This document shows, one piece after another, positions 30,520 through 42,403 of a DNA stretch of 64,000 bases (position 1 is the stretch's first letter; every line of letters starts with the position of its first letter). Source of the DNA: Gammaproteobacteria bacterium (GTDB taxonomy: Bacteria; Pseudomonadota; Gammaproteobacteria; Pseudomonadales; Pseudohongiellaceae); assembly GCA_029253585.1 (NCBI GenBank), contig JAQWZF010000036.1, forward strand, positions 1 through 64,000, written 5' to 3'. The position numbers and the translations under genes were made by a program. The notes beneath the pieces are model-generated. The model was not told the origin of the DNA. It did not search any database and saw only the letters and a program-made list of their open reading frames with translations.

Positions 30520-31059
30520 CTAGAAATCGATTATCTTGCTTTCCCCCGGCTGCAAATCTCCTAGTTCCCATTGGCCAATCTTGATGCGGATAAGGCGCAG
30601 TGTAGGAAACCCCGTCGCCGCCGTCATACGCCGAACCTGCCGGTTGCGACCCTCGGATATCGATAGTTCAAGCCAACTGGTAGGGATCTGTTGACGCTCT
30701 CTGATCGGCGGGTCGCGATCCCAGAGTATGGGTTCGGCTATACGTCTAGCCTCTGCGGGCCTGCTAGGGCCATCCTTAAGGTCGACCCCCTGACGCAGAG
30801 CGGCGAGAGCGCCTTCGCTCAGGTCTCCTTCGACCTGTGTTAGATAGGTCTTAAACTTCGCGTACTTGGGATTACTAATCTTCTGTTGCAATTTACCGTC
30901 GTTGGTCAGGATTAATAAACCCTCGGAGTCTTTGTCCAATCTGCCCGCGGCATAGAATCCCTTTCTTGTTATGTATTCGGCAAGCGTGCGGTGAGGGGGC
31001 TCCGACGTGAATTGGGATAAAATAGAAAAAGGCTTATTGAACAGCATTATCTGAGGCAT
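30520..31059 (-). CDS. rluE: 23S rRNA pseudouridine synthase RluE
   Basis: This 179-residue RsuA/RluE-type pseudouridine synthase lacks an S4 domain, as RluE does. It starts IMLFNKPFSILSQFTSE, carries the catalytic Asp42 in AAGRLDKDSEGLLILTNDG and ends with SEGRNRQVRRMTAATGFPTL. RluE modifies U2457 of 23S rRNA. In related bacteria icd lies near this locus; it is not present here. Confidence 0.92.
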   Translation of the reverse strand: MPQIMLFNKPFSILSQFTSEPPHRTLAEYITRKGFYAAGRLDKDSEGLLILTNDGKLQQKISNPKYAKFKTYLTQVEGDLSEGALAALRQGVDLKDGPSRPAEARRIAEPILWDRDPPIRERQQIPTSWLELSISEGRNRQVRRMTAATGFPTLRLIRIKIGQWELGDLQPGESKIIDF

Positions 31060-31243
31060 TAGGCTTGTATCGGTAAAATTGAGGAAGGCTTAAGCTTGGC
31101 GCAAATAAATATCTGCCGGTGGTTCGAATGACCTCCAGAATGCCACTAGATGCGAGAGCATCAATCGCGCTCCCAACTCCTTCAAGGCTTCATGCGCCCG
31201 GAAGCTGGGGGCCTGCATCAATTATTACTTCGGCCCGTTCATC

Positions 31244-31564
31244 CTAAGTTGTCAGCTCATCTTCAATCGCAGGTGTTGCCACGTCATTGGTGGCTGCGGC
31301 AGAAATGGAATCAGAATTCTGTTCAGGGCTTGCCTGATCGCTGTTTGGGGCCGGCGCATTATCGACGGCATGAATATTCGCCGCATGCAATCCCTTGGGG
31401 CCTTCGACCGTATCGAACGAGACTAGCTGTCCGGCCTTCAAGGTTTTATAACCGTCCATGCCGATGGCGGAGTAGTGCGCGAATAAATCTTCACCCCCTT
31501 CATCGGGCAAAATAAAGCCAAACCCTTTTGCGTTGTTGAACCACTTAACTTGCCCGGTACTCAT
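31244..31564 (-). CDS. cspD: Cold-shock-domain protein with C-terminal tail (CspD-like)
   Basis: Residues 1-68 are a cold shock domain with RNP1 (KGFGFI, 14-19) and RNP2 (LFAHY, 27-31). Residues 69-106 are an Ala/Asn/Ser/Asp/Glu-rich disordered tail not found in the 74-residue E. coli CspD. Position next to clpS-clpA, divergently transcribed, is the conserved cspD position. CspD binds single-stranded nucleic acid and inhibits replication in E. coli. The ATG follows GGAG at a good distance. Orthology to CspD rests mainly on position. Confidence 0.85.
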   Translation of the reverse strand: MSTGQVKWFNNAKGFGFILPDEGGEDLFAHYSAIGMDGYKTLKAGQLVSFDTVEGPKGLHAANIHAVDNAPAPNSDQASPEQNSDSISAAATNDVATPAIEDELTT

Positions 31565-31835
31565 GAGCGAACTCCGTACTTCTTATTATTTTTTATTTTT
31601 TTACTCCGAGGCTTACGCCCCAATAAAGTCTATACAGGAATGATTCGTCAATGTCAAAAAGGCGGCACCCGAATTAGCGAAAGCAGGTCCTATGAAGGTC
31701 TTGAAAATGGAGGAGAAGGCCCAATTTAACTGTATACTAGAGGCTTTCGGGAGCATGCATGATTAGGCAGACACTCCGCGAAAAGGGCCAATCTTTGGCC
31801 AGAACGTCTTGAGGCGAAGTGAATAGTTAAATGTT

Positions 31836-32231
31836 ATGAGTGAGAAAGACCTAGAAATGATTCCACTACGAATGTCGACAGGCTTACCGGGGCCAAATAA
31901 TTCGGACGACGGTAACGAAGAACGAATCGACCACGATTCTGGTTTCGCCGCAGTAACAGAAAAACCTAAATTGCAGAAGCCACCGTTGTACAAAGTCGTG
32001 TTAATAAATGACGACTACACCCCAATGGACTTCGTTGTCGAAGTGCTATGCTCATTCTTCGCCATGAATGTTGAGAAAGCGACCCAGATTATGTTGAAAG
32101 TTCACACCGAGGGTAAGGGAGTGTGTGGCGTTTTTGGAAAGGACGTTGCCGAAACAAAAGCAGCGCAGGTTAATGAATATGCTCGTGAATGTGAACAGCC
32201 ATTGCTCTGTTCGGTAGAGATAGACAGTTAA
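31836..32231 (+). CDS. clpS: ATP-dependent Clp protease adaptor ClpS
   Basis: This 131-residue N-recognin delivers proteins with N-terminal Leu, Phe, Trp or Tyr to ClpAP. The core [20 protein letters not shown] followed by [15 protein letters not shown] and [20 protein letters not shown] is canonical. The N-terminal extension (residues 1-46) is longer than usual, and an ATG at 31860 is an alternative start. Together with clpA, bpt and aat nearby it makes a complete N-degron unit. Confidence 0.94.
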   Translation: MSEKDLEMIPLRMSTGLPGPNNSDDGNEERIDHDSGFAAVTEKPKLQKPPLYKVVLINDDYTPMDFVVEVLCSFFAMNVEKATQIMLKVHTEGKGVCGVFGKDVAETKAAQVNEYARECEQPLLCSVEIDS

Positions 32232-32369
32232 CTATCGACACAGATACAAAAGACTTTGTATTACAGATAAAGAGATTAATAAGGGCAGGGTAAATACACA
32301 AAATTTAGATTGATCCGTTTAGATTTTTTATTCGTTCAGGTCAGGTGTAAAGTTAGCCAAAGGGCAATT

Positions 32370-34664
32370 ATGTTAAGTAAAGATCTAGAAGCAACACTTA
32401 GCGAAGCGTTCAGAAGCGCTCGTAAAAAGCGCCATGAATTTATGACGGTCGAGCATTTGCTACTCTCGCTATTGGACAATGAAGTTGCGGCGAGCGTGTT
32501 AGTGGCATGCGACTGCGACTTGGGTCGTCTGCGCGACGAGTTAGTCGATTTCGTAGATGCGACGACGCCGTTAATTCCTGAGACTGAAGAAAATCGTGAG
32601 ACGCAACCAACCTTAGGTTTTCAGCGTGTGCTACAGCGCGCGGTATTTCATGTGCAGTCTTCCGGAAAGAGAGAAGTAACTGGCGCAAATGTACTTGTTG
32701 CAATCTTTAGTGAGCAAGAATCACAGGCCGTCTATTTCTTGCGCCAACAGGATATCGCCCGGATCGATATTGTGAACTATATTACACACGGCATCTCAAA
32801 AATTCCTGGTCAAGAAGGTGAGCGAGATGTGCCTCCCGAACAACTGGACGAGGAGGCAGCGGCAGATAGCGCAAGCAACCCATTGGATAGCTTTGCCACA
32901 AACCTAAACGGAGAAGCGGAGCAGGGTCGGATTGATCCGCTTATTGGTAGAGAGGAGGAGGTTAATCGTGTAGTGCAGGTACTTTCCCGTCGCAGAAAAA
33001 ATAATCCATTACTGGTGGGCGAATCGGGTGTAGGCAAGACAGCCGTCGCTGAAGGTTTGGCGAAACTCATAGTCGAGGGCAATGTGCCAGAGGTGCTCTT
33101 GGGCAGTGTTATCTATTCTCTGGATCTTGGTGCGCTATTGGCGGGAACTAAATACCGCGGCGACTTTGAAAAAAGATTTAAGGCATTACTGGGCGAGTTA
33201 AAGAAGAACCCGCACGCAATTCTTTTTATCGATGAGATTCATACCATTATCGGAGCCGGCGCTGCATCCGGCGGCGTCATGGATGCGTCTAACTTACTAA
33301 AACCAGTTCTCACATCGAGCAATCTGCGTTGCATCGGATCAACTACCTATCAGGAATATAGAGGCATCTTCGAGAAAGATCGCGCCTTGTCGCGACGCTT
33401 CCAGAAAATAGATGTCGATGAGCCTGATGTAGATACTACCTATAAAATTCTTAAAGGGCTTAAGTCCAGATTCGAAGAGCATCATGATCTTCGCTATAGC
33501 GATAAGGCGCTGAAGGCCGCTTCCGAATTAGCAGGGCGCTATATCAATGATCGTTTTATGCCCGACAAGGCAATCGATGTAATTGATGAGGCAGGAGCCT
33601 ATCAACGCTTGCAGCCCAGCAGTAAGCGCAAGAAACTTATTCAGGTTAATGACATGGAAAAAGTGGTTGCAGCTATAGCGCGCATACCTCCGAAACATGT
33701 TTCGAGTTCGGATGTAGAGTCACTTAAAAATATTGAGCCGAATCTAAAGATGGTAGTTTTTGGACAAGATCATGCTATCGAGTCATTGGCTACGGCTATA
33801 AAATTATCCCGCGCCGGATTGAACGATGGTGAAAAACCTATAGGTTCATTTCTATTCTCCGGCCCTACCGGGGTCGGTAAGACAGAGGTAAGCCGGCAGC
33901 TTGCGAAAATTATGGGCATAGAGTTATTACGCTTCGATATGTCCGAGTATATGGAGCGACATACAGTTTCGCGTTTAATAGGTGCGCCTCCAGGCTATGT
34001 TGGCTTCGATCAAGGCGGCTTGCTTACAGAGGCGGTTAGCAAGAACCCACACTGTGTATTGCTATTGGATGAGATCGAAAAAGCGCACCCCGATGTTTTC
34101 AACTTATTGCTTCAGGTGATGGATCACGGCACCCTAACAGATAATAACGGGCGCCATGCAGATTTTAGAAATGTGATACTAATCATGACTACGAATGCGG
34201 GCGCGCAAGAAATGGCACGCTCATCGATAGGTTTTACAGAACAAGATCACACCACAGACGGCATGGAAATAATTAAGAAAGCCTTTACGCCTGAGTTTCG
34301 GAACAGGTTGGATGGGATCATTCAGTTCGGTGCCTTAACCAAAGAAACTATCCGTACCGTTGTGGACAAATTTCTTGTCGATCTACAGGTACAACTCGAT
34401 GAGAAGAAGGTATTGCTGAATGTCGATGACAGCGCAGTCGACTGGTTCGTCGAACATGGCTATAGCGAATCCATGGGTGCAAGACCTATGGCTAGACTTA
34501 TCCAAGAGAAGCTGAAGAAGGAATTGGCCGAAGATATCTTATTTGGAAAATTATCAGCCAACGGTGGAGAAATTCAGGTCAGCTGTAAGAATGACGAGCT
34601 AGTTTTAACTATCAGTGAGAGAAAACCGCAGGAGAAGAAGGAGTTAACTCCTGCTAAAAACTAG
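32370..34664 (+). CDS. clpA: ATP-dependent Clp protease ATPase subunit ClpA
   Basis: This 764-residue AAA+ unfoldase starts at the ATG at 32370 ([20 protein letters not shown]), backed by AAGGG upstream. A TTG 60 bases earlier would add non-homologous residues. The N-domain (1-145) binds ClpS. D1 has Walker A GESGVGKT and D2 has [14 protein letters not shown], with [11 protein letters not shown] near the end. It feeds substrates to ClpP (not in the window). Its stop shares CTAG with the stop of the convergent infA. Confidence 0.97.
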   Translation: MLSKDLEATLSEAFRSARKKRHEFMTVEHLLLSLLDNEVAASVLVACDCDLGRLRDELVDFVDATTPLIPETEENRETQPTLGFQRVLQRAVFHVQSSGKREVTGANVLVAIFSEQESQAVYFLRQQDIARIDIVNYITHGISKIPGQEGERDVPPEQLDEEAAADSASNPLDSFATNLNGEAEQGRIDPLIGREEEVNRVVQVLSRRRKNNPLLVGESGVGKTAVAEGLAKLIVEGNVPEVLLGSVIYSLDLGALLAGTKYRGDFEKRFKALLGELKKNPHAILFIDEIHTIIGAGAASGGVMDASNLLKPVLTSSNLRCIGSTTYQEYRGIFEKDRALSRRFQKIDVDEPDVDTTYKILKGLKSRFEEHHDLRYSDKALKAASELAGRYINDRFMPDKAIDVIDEAGAYQRLQPSSKRKKLIQVNDMEKVVAAIARIPPKHVSSSDVESLKNIEPNLKMVVFGQDHAIESLATAIKLSRAGLNDGEKPIGSFLFSGPTGVGKTEVSRQLAKIMGIELLRFDMSEYMERHTVSRLIGAPPGYVGFDQGGLLTEAVSKNPHCVLLLDEIEKAHPDVFNLLLQVMDHGTLTDNNGRHADFRNVILIMTTNAGAQEMARSSIGFTEQDHTTDGMEIIKKAFTPEFRNRLDGIIQFGALTKETIRTVVDKFLVDLQVQLDEKKVLLNVDDSAVDWFVEHGYSESMGARPMARLIQEKLKKELAEDILFGKLSANGGEIQVSCKNDELVLTISERKPQEKKELTPAKN

Positions 34665-34879
34665 CGAGCGCGATAGGTAATGCGGCCTTTGCTTAGGTCG
34701 TAGGGAGTAAGTTCTACGCGAACCTGGTCACCGGTTAGAATTCGGATGTAGTTCTTGCGCATCTTGCCGGAAATGTGCGCAGTCACGATGTGCCCGTTTT
34801 CCAGTTTTACACGAAACATAGTGTTAGGAAGGGTGTCGACGACCTCGCCTTCCATTTCAATTTGATCTTCTTTCGCCAT
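34661..34879 (-). CDS. infA: Translation initiation factor IF-1
   Basis: This 72-residue S1-like OB-fold protein is the usual IF-1 length and starts [20 protein letters not shown]. It is nearly invariant across the family. It binds the A site of the 30S subunit. It overlaps the clpA end by 4 bases in convergent orientation and heads toward bpt-aat upstream on the same strand. Confidence 0.97.
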   Translation of the reverse strand: MAKEDQIEMEGEVVDTLPNTMFRVKLENGHIVTAHISGKMRKNYIRILTGDQVRVELTPYDLSKGRITYRAR

Positions 34880-34973
34880 TAGCGAACCTCAATGTATTTA
34901 TTAGCGGCCGCATTGTGCCGTATTTTCTCGAGATAAGCAAAGATGTGGAGGCAACTCCTTTCAACGCTGACAG

Positions 34974-35693
34974 CTAGTTTAGGAGTATCCACTTGCCTTC
35001 TATCAGCATTTCTAAAGGCCTGTATGCAATCTTATACTCCATCTTGGCACAGCCTTTGATCCAGTAGCCCAGGTAGAGATAGTCTAATCCGAGAGACCGG
35101 GCCTGTTCGATTTGCCAGAGAATGGCATAGTTGCCCAGAGATCGCTTTTCCTGCGCAGGGTCGAAGAAGGTGTATACCGCCGAAAGCCCGGAAGCCAGGA
35201 TGTCACTCACGGCAACGGCTATTAGCTTCTGCTCTAGGTAGAAACAATAATAGCGCCCGCCCTCTACACTACTGCGAATGAAGGCATCGAACTGCTCCGC
35301 TGTTGCCGGGTGCATATCGCCGTCGCTATGGCGCTTTTCAATATAGCTCTGATAAAGCTGGAAGGCTTCATCGCCTTCCAGGGTCGAGTGCTCGATAACC
35401 CGCAGATCGACGTTTCGATTCCAAATTCTTTGGAATCGCTTGTGCCGTTTGTAGTTTTGTACGGGTAGGCGACAGGAGATACAGGCATGGCAGTTTTCAC
35501 AATCCGGCCTATACAGATGTGCGCCGCTGCGCCGGTAACCTAACTCACTCAATCTGGTATTCAATTTCTGATCTATTGTCAATTCTGGATCAACGAAAAC
35601 AGTTGCGGCAGGCTCCTGCGCCTTATAACTACAAGGGTGGTCGGAGGTGCGAAACAGTCGAATCGTATCGCTAACTTTGGGTTTCGAATTCAT
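34974..35693 (-). CDS. bpt: Aspartate/glutamate leucyltransferase Bpt (ATE family)
   Basis: This 239-residue aminoacyl-tRNA-protein transferase adds leucine to N-terminal Asp or Glu and so creates ClpS substrates. The N-terminal ATE domain contains DHPCSYKAQEPAATVFVDPE and the cysteine cluster CENCHACISCRLPV; the C-terminal GNAT-like half contains YTFFDPAQEKRSLGNYAIL and YLYLGYWIKGCAKMEYK. It is adjacent to aat with a 12-base gap. Confidence 0.95.
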   Translation of the reverse strand: MNSKPKVSDTIRLFRTSDHPCSYKAQEPAATVFVDPELTIDQKLNTRLSELGYRRSGAHLYRPDCENCHACISCRLPVQNYKRHKRFQRIWNRNVDLRVIEHSTLEGDEAFQLYQSYIEKRHSDGDMHPATAEQFDAFIRSSVEGGRYYCFYLEQKLIAVAVSDILASGLSAVYTFFDPAQEKRSLGNYAILWQIEQARSLGLDYLYLGYWIKGCAKMEYKIAYRPLEMLIEGKWILLN

Positions 35694-35705
35694 ATCGCTC
35701 TTTAA

Positions 35706-36410
35706 CTATCTCTCAGCGTTAACACGTAAATGCCAGGGTCCCACCATGCCTTGCTGAGGTAGCAGTTCCCGCAACAGTTCAGCAAATTCATCGCGGCTTA
35801 TCTCGATGGCACCTAAGGTCTCCAAGTGTTCGCTGCTAACCTGACAGTCGATAAGTTTATAGTTCCATTGCTGTAGCTGCTTTACAAGATTCACCAACGC
35901 GATTTTCGATGTATTGCTTTCAAAGCTAAACATAGACTCTCCGAAGAAGAGCTGGCCGATGGCAATGCCATAGAGCCCACCTACAAGTCGCTCTTCGCAC
36001 CAAACCTCTACCGAATGCGCATGGCCGTCTTCAAACAATTGAGTATAGGCGGCTCGCATCTCATCTGTTATCCAAGTGCCAGGCGAATCTCCTCGCGGCT
36101 CGGCACAACAGGCCATAACCTGCGCAAATGCCGTGTCCATGGTGACCTTATAGAGAGACTTGTTTAGTGCTTTCTGCAGGCTCTTACTTATTTGCAAATC
36201 TTTCGGGAATAGCACCATGCGAGGGTCTGGAGACCACCAGAGTATGGGCTGACCCTCTTCAAACCACGGGAAGATGCCATTGTTATACGCAGCCAGCAGC
36301 CGCTCAGGGCTCAGATCGCCTCCCACGGCCAGAAGACCATTGGGGTCATCCAGTGCAAGGCTGATGTCCGGAAAATGCGTGTCTGCTAGGTTTAGCCAGG
36401 GCAGCGGCAT
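35706..36410 (-). CDS. aat: Leucyl/phenylalanyl-tRNA-protein transferase
   Basis: This 234-residue transferase adds Leu or Phe to proteins with N-terminal Lys or Arg. Signatures are GLLAVGGDLSPERLLAAYNN, GIFPWFEEGQPILWWSPDPR and GGLYGIAIGQLFFGESMFS. It forms an operon-like pair with bpt, and both products feed ClpS-ClpA. Confidence 0.96.
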   Translation of the reverse strand: MPLPWLNLADTHFPDISLALDDPNGLLAVGGDLSPERLLAAYNNGIFPWFEEGQPILWWSPDPRMVLFPKDLQISKSLQKALNKSLYKVTMDTAFAQVMACCAEPRGDSPGTWITDEMRAAYTQLFEDGHAHSVEVWCEERLVGGLYGIAIGQLFFGESMFSFESNTSKIALVNLVKQLQQWNYKLIDCQVSSEHLETLGAIEISRDEFAELLRELLPQQGMVGPWHLRVNAER

Positions 36411-36433
36411 CTGTTCAGGCGTTTCCTCGCGGC

Positions 36434-37411
<978 letters not shown>

Positions 37412-37643
37412 TCAGGTACTTGTCCAGCGCACGTTTATGTGAGTCGAGAAAATTTGTTATGTGAAGGCAAAGTGCCAAATTTAAAGCCTTGGCGGGGCAT
37501 ATTCTACTCAATTTTGAGCCTCAGGGACCGTTAAACTACTATGGGTTTCGACTTTAGGTCGGCTTACGCCTGAAGAAAGGCGCACAAATCGTGACCTGCT
37601 CCTGACTATTCTCGAAACGATGCTATAAACTACGTGTAGGTCT

Positions 37644-39980
37644 ATGAATAAATTGAAAAATGCAAGCATGAAAAATAGCGGACAAGATCCAGAAATCAGC
37701 AATGTTATGCAGCGTCTGGTGCGAGAAGGTACGCTGATTGCTTATTCCTTGCTCGCTCTTTTTCTGCTGATCGCACTAATAAGCTACTCACCAAGCGATC
37801 CGGGCTTTACTACGACCGGCACTTCAGATGAGGTTGCTAACGCGGTTGGGGTCTACGGCGCGTGGCTGGCGGATATATTTTGGTATCTCCTGGGCTACCT
37901 GGCCTTCGCCTTTCCGGCCTTGCTCATCTTTAAGGTATACACCTCATTTCGTGAATCCGCGCTCGAATCAGAGTTTTCATGGCCTATGTTTGGCCTAAAG
38001 ACAGGCGGCTTCGTCCTTCTGGTGATATCGGCCTGTGGCTTGGCTACATTGCACTTCCATATCTCGGAAGAGTTGCCTTCAGCCGGAGGTGTCATCGGGT
38101 CCCTGGTGGCAGACCTCAGCATTCCAGTCCTCGCAACTCTGGGTAGCACGCTGCTGCTACTTGCCGTGTTTCTATTCGGGCTGACCATAACCGTAACTAT
38201 CTCCTGGCTTACCGTGATAGATAAGCTTGGCGCTGCTACCTTAAATACAGGTTCTGTAACCCTGACTCGCATCCAGAAGTGGAAGGAAGACAGGAAGCAG
38301 GAGCGAGCCACCAAGGATAGGCTGGAAAGTCGCAAAAAAGTTCTCGATATTCATATCGAGAAAGAGGCGAAGCGGGTCCCTCCTAAAATCAAGGCGCCAG
38401 CTGCGAAGAAATCGGCAAAGAGCGTACGTGTTGAGAAAGAAAGACAGGGCACTCTGTTCGCAGCCTCGTCTGTTAAAGAATTGCCGGCCATTGGTCTATT
38501 GGATGCCTGGCAGGAAACTAACGAATCTGGTTTCTCTAAAGAGTCTCTAGAGGCAATGTCGAAGCTTCTCGAATTGAAGCTCAAGGATTTTGGCATAGAG
38601 ATCGAGGTGACGGCTGTAAATCCAGGACCGGTCATTACCCGATTCGAGGTTCAGCCTGCACCTGGCATTAAGGTCAGTCGAATTAGTAATCTCGCAAAGG
38701 ATTTGGCTAGATCACTGGCTGTGATCTCTGTGCGCGTTGTCGAAGTAATTCCTGGCAAGACGGTCATCGGTATCGAAATACCGAATGAGACCCGCGAGGT
38801 AATTCAACTTAGTCAGGTATTGTCCACGCCGGATTTCGACCGCGCCTCTTCGCCGCTCAGCATGGCGTTGGGTCACGATATTGTAGGCAAGCCTGTCATT
38901 GTCGACCTTGCCAAGATGCCACATCTACTCGTTGCAGGTACTACCGGCTCGGGTAAGTCCGTTGGTATTAACGCGATGATATTGAGCTTGCTATTCAAGT
39001 CGACGCCGGAACAAGTGCGCGTAATCATGATAGACCCGAAAATGCTGGAACTATCGGTTTATGACGGCATACCACATCTACTCACGCCGGTAATTACCGA
39101 CATGAAAGATGCTGCCAATGGTCTTCGCTGGTGCGTGGCTGAAATGGAACGGCGCTACAAGCTGATGTCGGCCCTTGGTGTACGTAACCTTGCTGGCTTT
39201 AACAAGAAGGTCACGGATGCAAAGAAGGCTGGGGCTCCTATTATGGACCCAACCTGGAAAGCTGATCCTATGTTATTGGAAGAAGAACAATCAGCACCCG
39301 AGTTAGAGGCCTTGCCCTGCGTTGTGGTGATCGTCGACGAGCTAGCCGATATGATGATGGTTGTGGGCAAGAAGGTCGAAGAATTGATCGCTCGCATCGC
39401 ACAGAAAGCACGAGCATCTGGTATTCATTTGATTCTGGCGACACAAAGGCCTTCAGTTGATGTGCTAACCGGTTTGATCAAGGCGAATATACCAACCCGT
39501 CTTTCGTTTATGGTTCAATCGAAAGTGGATTCGCGAACTATCTTAGGCGAGGGTGGAGCCGAGCAACTTCTCGGTAATGGGGATATGCTATTCCTCCCAC
39601 CCGGTGGCGGTATTCCGACTCGTGTCCATGGTGCCTTCGTCAGCGATGAAGAAGTACACCGCGTTGTGGCAGATTGGAAACAAAGGGGTAAGCCGGTCTA
39701 TATAGAGTCTATTACCCAGAGCGTCGACGATCTGGACATGGGCGCCATGAACAATTCGGGCGCCGGCGAGGGTGAAGAAGACGATGCGCTCTATGACGAG
39801 GCGGTAAGATTCGTCACCGAGTCACGCAAAGCTTCGATCTCGGCGGTGCAAAGGAAGTTGCGTATTGGCTACAACCGAGCAGCGAGGATGATCGAATCCA
39901 TGGAAATGGCCGGCGTAGTTTCTGAGATGGGCAGCAACGGAGCGAGAGAAGTCATCGCGCCACCACACCCACTTGATTAA
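37644..39980 (+). CDS. ftsK: DNA translocase FtsK
   Basis: This 778-residue membrane-anchored motor couples septation to chromosome segregation. Four N-terminal helices lie at about residues 30-190. A short charged linker covers about 200-300. The RecA-like motor has Walker A GTTGSGKSVGINAM (about 435) and VVIVDELADMMMV. The C-terminal gamma winged helix, ISAVQRKLRIGYNRAARMIE, recognises KOPS. The linker is much shorter than in E. coli FtsK, a common variant. It leads into lolA. Confidence 0.95.
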   Translation: MNKLKNASMKNSGQDPEISNVMQRLVREGTLIAYSLLALFLLIALISYSPSDPGFTTTGTSDEVANAVGVYGAWLADIFWYLLGYLAFAFPALLIFKVYTSFRESALESEFSWPMFGLKTGGFVLLVISACGLATLHFHISEELPSAGGVIGSLVADLSIPVLATLGSTLLLLAVFLFGLTITVTISWLTVIDKLGAATLNTGSVTLTRIQKWKEDRKQERATKDRLESRKKVLDIHIEKEAKRVPPKIKAPAAKKSAKSVRVEKERQGTLFAASSVKELPAIGLLDAWQETNESGFSKESLEAMSKLLELKLKDFGIEIEVTAVNPGPVITRFEVQPAPGIKVSRISNLAKDLARSLAVISVRVVEVIPGKTVIGIEIPNETREVIQLSQVLSTPDFDRASSPLSMALGHDIVGKPVIVDLAKMPHLLVAGTTGSGKSVGINAMILSLLFKSTPEQVRVIMIDPKMLELSVYDGIPHLLTPVITDMKDAANGLRWCVAEMERRYKLMSALGVRNLAGFNKKVTDAKKAGAPIMDPTWKADPMLLEEEQSAPELEALPCVVVIVDELADMMMVVGKKVEELIARIAQKARASGIHLILATQRPSVDVLTGLIKANIPTRLSFMVQSKVDSRTILGEGGAEQLLGNGDMLFLPPGGGIPTRVHGAFVSDEEVHRVVADWKQRGKPVYIESITQSVDDLDMGAMNNSGAGEGEEDDALYDEAVRFVTESRKASISAVQRKLRIGYNRAARMIESMEMAGVVSEMGSNGAREVIAPPHPLD

Positions 39981-40010
39981 AAGAATTTACAGGACTAGCA
40001 GCCATAAATT

Positions 40011-40673
40011 ATGAAAACATTTTATATGTCCACCGCTACTGCCTGCATGCTTACATTGCTTCCTGCAGTCAGCCTCATAGCACAATTTGCTCCCAGTCTA
40101 ACGACAATGGACCGGCTGGATGCGCTGCTTAATGATATTGCTACACTACGCTCGGATGTCGTGCAGCTGATCGTCGAATCCGATGGCGGTGTGCTCGAAG
40201 AAAGTGAGATACAGATGATGTTGAAGAAGCCCGATGGGTTCTATTGGGAAACACTCACGCCTTTCCCTGAACTCATAGTTACCAATGGCAGTACCCTTTG
40301 GAATTATCAGCCAGACCTGGAACAGGTAGTTATTGAAGACTGGCATAGCAGCCGCTCCGAATTAGCCGCACAGCTACTCAGCGGCAATATCGAATCTCTG
40401 GAAGGGGACTATCGCATTGAAGGGGTGACATTGGATACCAGCGAGCATCAGGAATTCGAGCTGTTGCCCAAGGCTGCCGATAGCGTCTACCAACTTATTT
40501 CGATTAATTTCATGAATTCAGAGCTAGAGTCTATCTACCTCAATAGCAAGAATGGGCAACAGACGGTTTGGCGTTTTGAGAATGTAGTACGTAATCAAGC
40601 GATATCCGATGCACAGTTCGAGTTCGTGCCCCCTGCAAATATTGAGATAATTGAGAATGATTATGCCCAGTAG
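40011..40673 (+). CDS. lolA: Outer-membrane lipoprotein carrier protein LolA
   Basis: This 220-residue periplasmic chaperone ferries lipoproteins from LolCDE to LolB. It has an N-terminal signal segment (residues 7-25), then MDRLDALLNDIATLRSDVVQ, MLKKPDGFYWETLTPFPELI with the expected tryptophan, and NGSTLWNYQPDLEQVVI. It follows ftsK by 30 bases, as in many gammaproteobacteria. rarA, which often follows lolA, is absent. Confidence 0.9.
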   Translation: MKTFYMSTATACMLTLLPAVSLIAQFAPSLTTMDRLDALLNDIATLRSDVVQLIVESDGGVLEESEIQMMLKKPDGFYWETLTPFPELIVTNGSTLWNYQPDLEQVVIEDWHSSRSELAAQLLSGNIESLEGDYRIEGVTLDTSEHQEFELLPKAADSVYQLISINFMNSELESIYLNSKNGQQTVWRFENVVRNQAISDAQFEFVPPANIEIIENDYAQ

Positions 40674-40723
40674 CCTAGCGATTTGCATTAGTACGATAAC
40701 CCAAATAGAAGCGAACTAGTAAG

Positions 40724-41101
40724 GTGTCTACTTACATTGCTATAGCTTTTGGTGGCGCACTAGGCGCAGTATCTCGTTACTGGCTCCATAGCGCAGTGCA
40801 GAGGTTTAATGATAGCGGCTTTCCTCTTGGGACCTTTGCTGTCAACGTGCTGGGTTCATTTCTTATTGGAATCTTCTTCGTCTTACTGGCAGAAAAAGCC
40901 AAGATAGCAGAGCAGTGGCGCCCAGTCATCGTCGTGGGTTTTTTGGGCGGCCTGACCACATTTTCAACTTTCTCCCTCGATGCACTTTTGTTATTCGAAC
41001 AGGGCCACTACAATACCGCACTTTTCTATATCATTAGCAGTGTCGCTTTGTGCCTAATTGCCGCTTTTGCGGGTATGCAAATATCGCGGGTTCTGCTCTG
41101 A
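40724..41101 (+). CDS. crcB: Fluoride exporter CrcB/Fluc
   Basis: This 125-residue four-helix membrane protein starts with GTG. Conserved blocks are FGGALGAVSRYWL, FPLGTFAVNVLGSFLIG with the central asparagine, and GFLGGLTTFSTFSLDAL with the phenylalanine box. It exports fluoride as an inverted dimer. No fluoride riboswitch is apparent in the 50 bases upstream. It is probably co-transcribed with lolA and serS. Confidence 0.93.
   Translation: MSTYIAIAFGGALGAVSRYWLHSAVQRFNDSGFPLGTFAVNVLGSFLIGIFFVLLAEKAKIAEQWRPVIVVGFLGGLTTFSTFSLDALLLFEQGHYNTALFYIISSVALCLIAAFAGMQISRVLL

Positions 41102-42402
<1,301 letters not shown>

Positions 42403-42403
<1 letters not shown>

Noticed and set aside
40674-40723. 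Fluoride riboswitch ahead of crcB
   Set aside because: The 50-base gap is too short and lacks the crcB-motif pseudoknot pattern.
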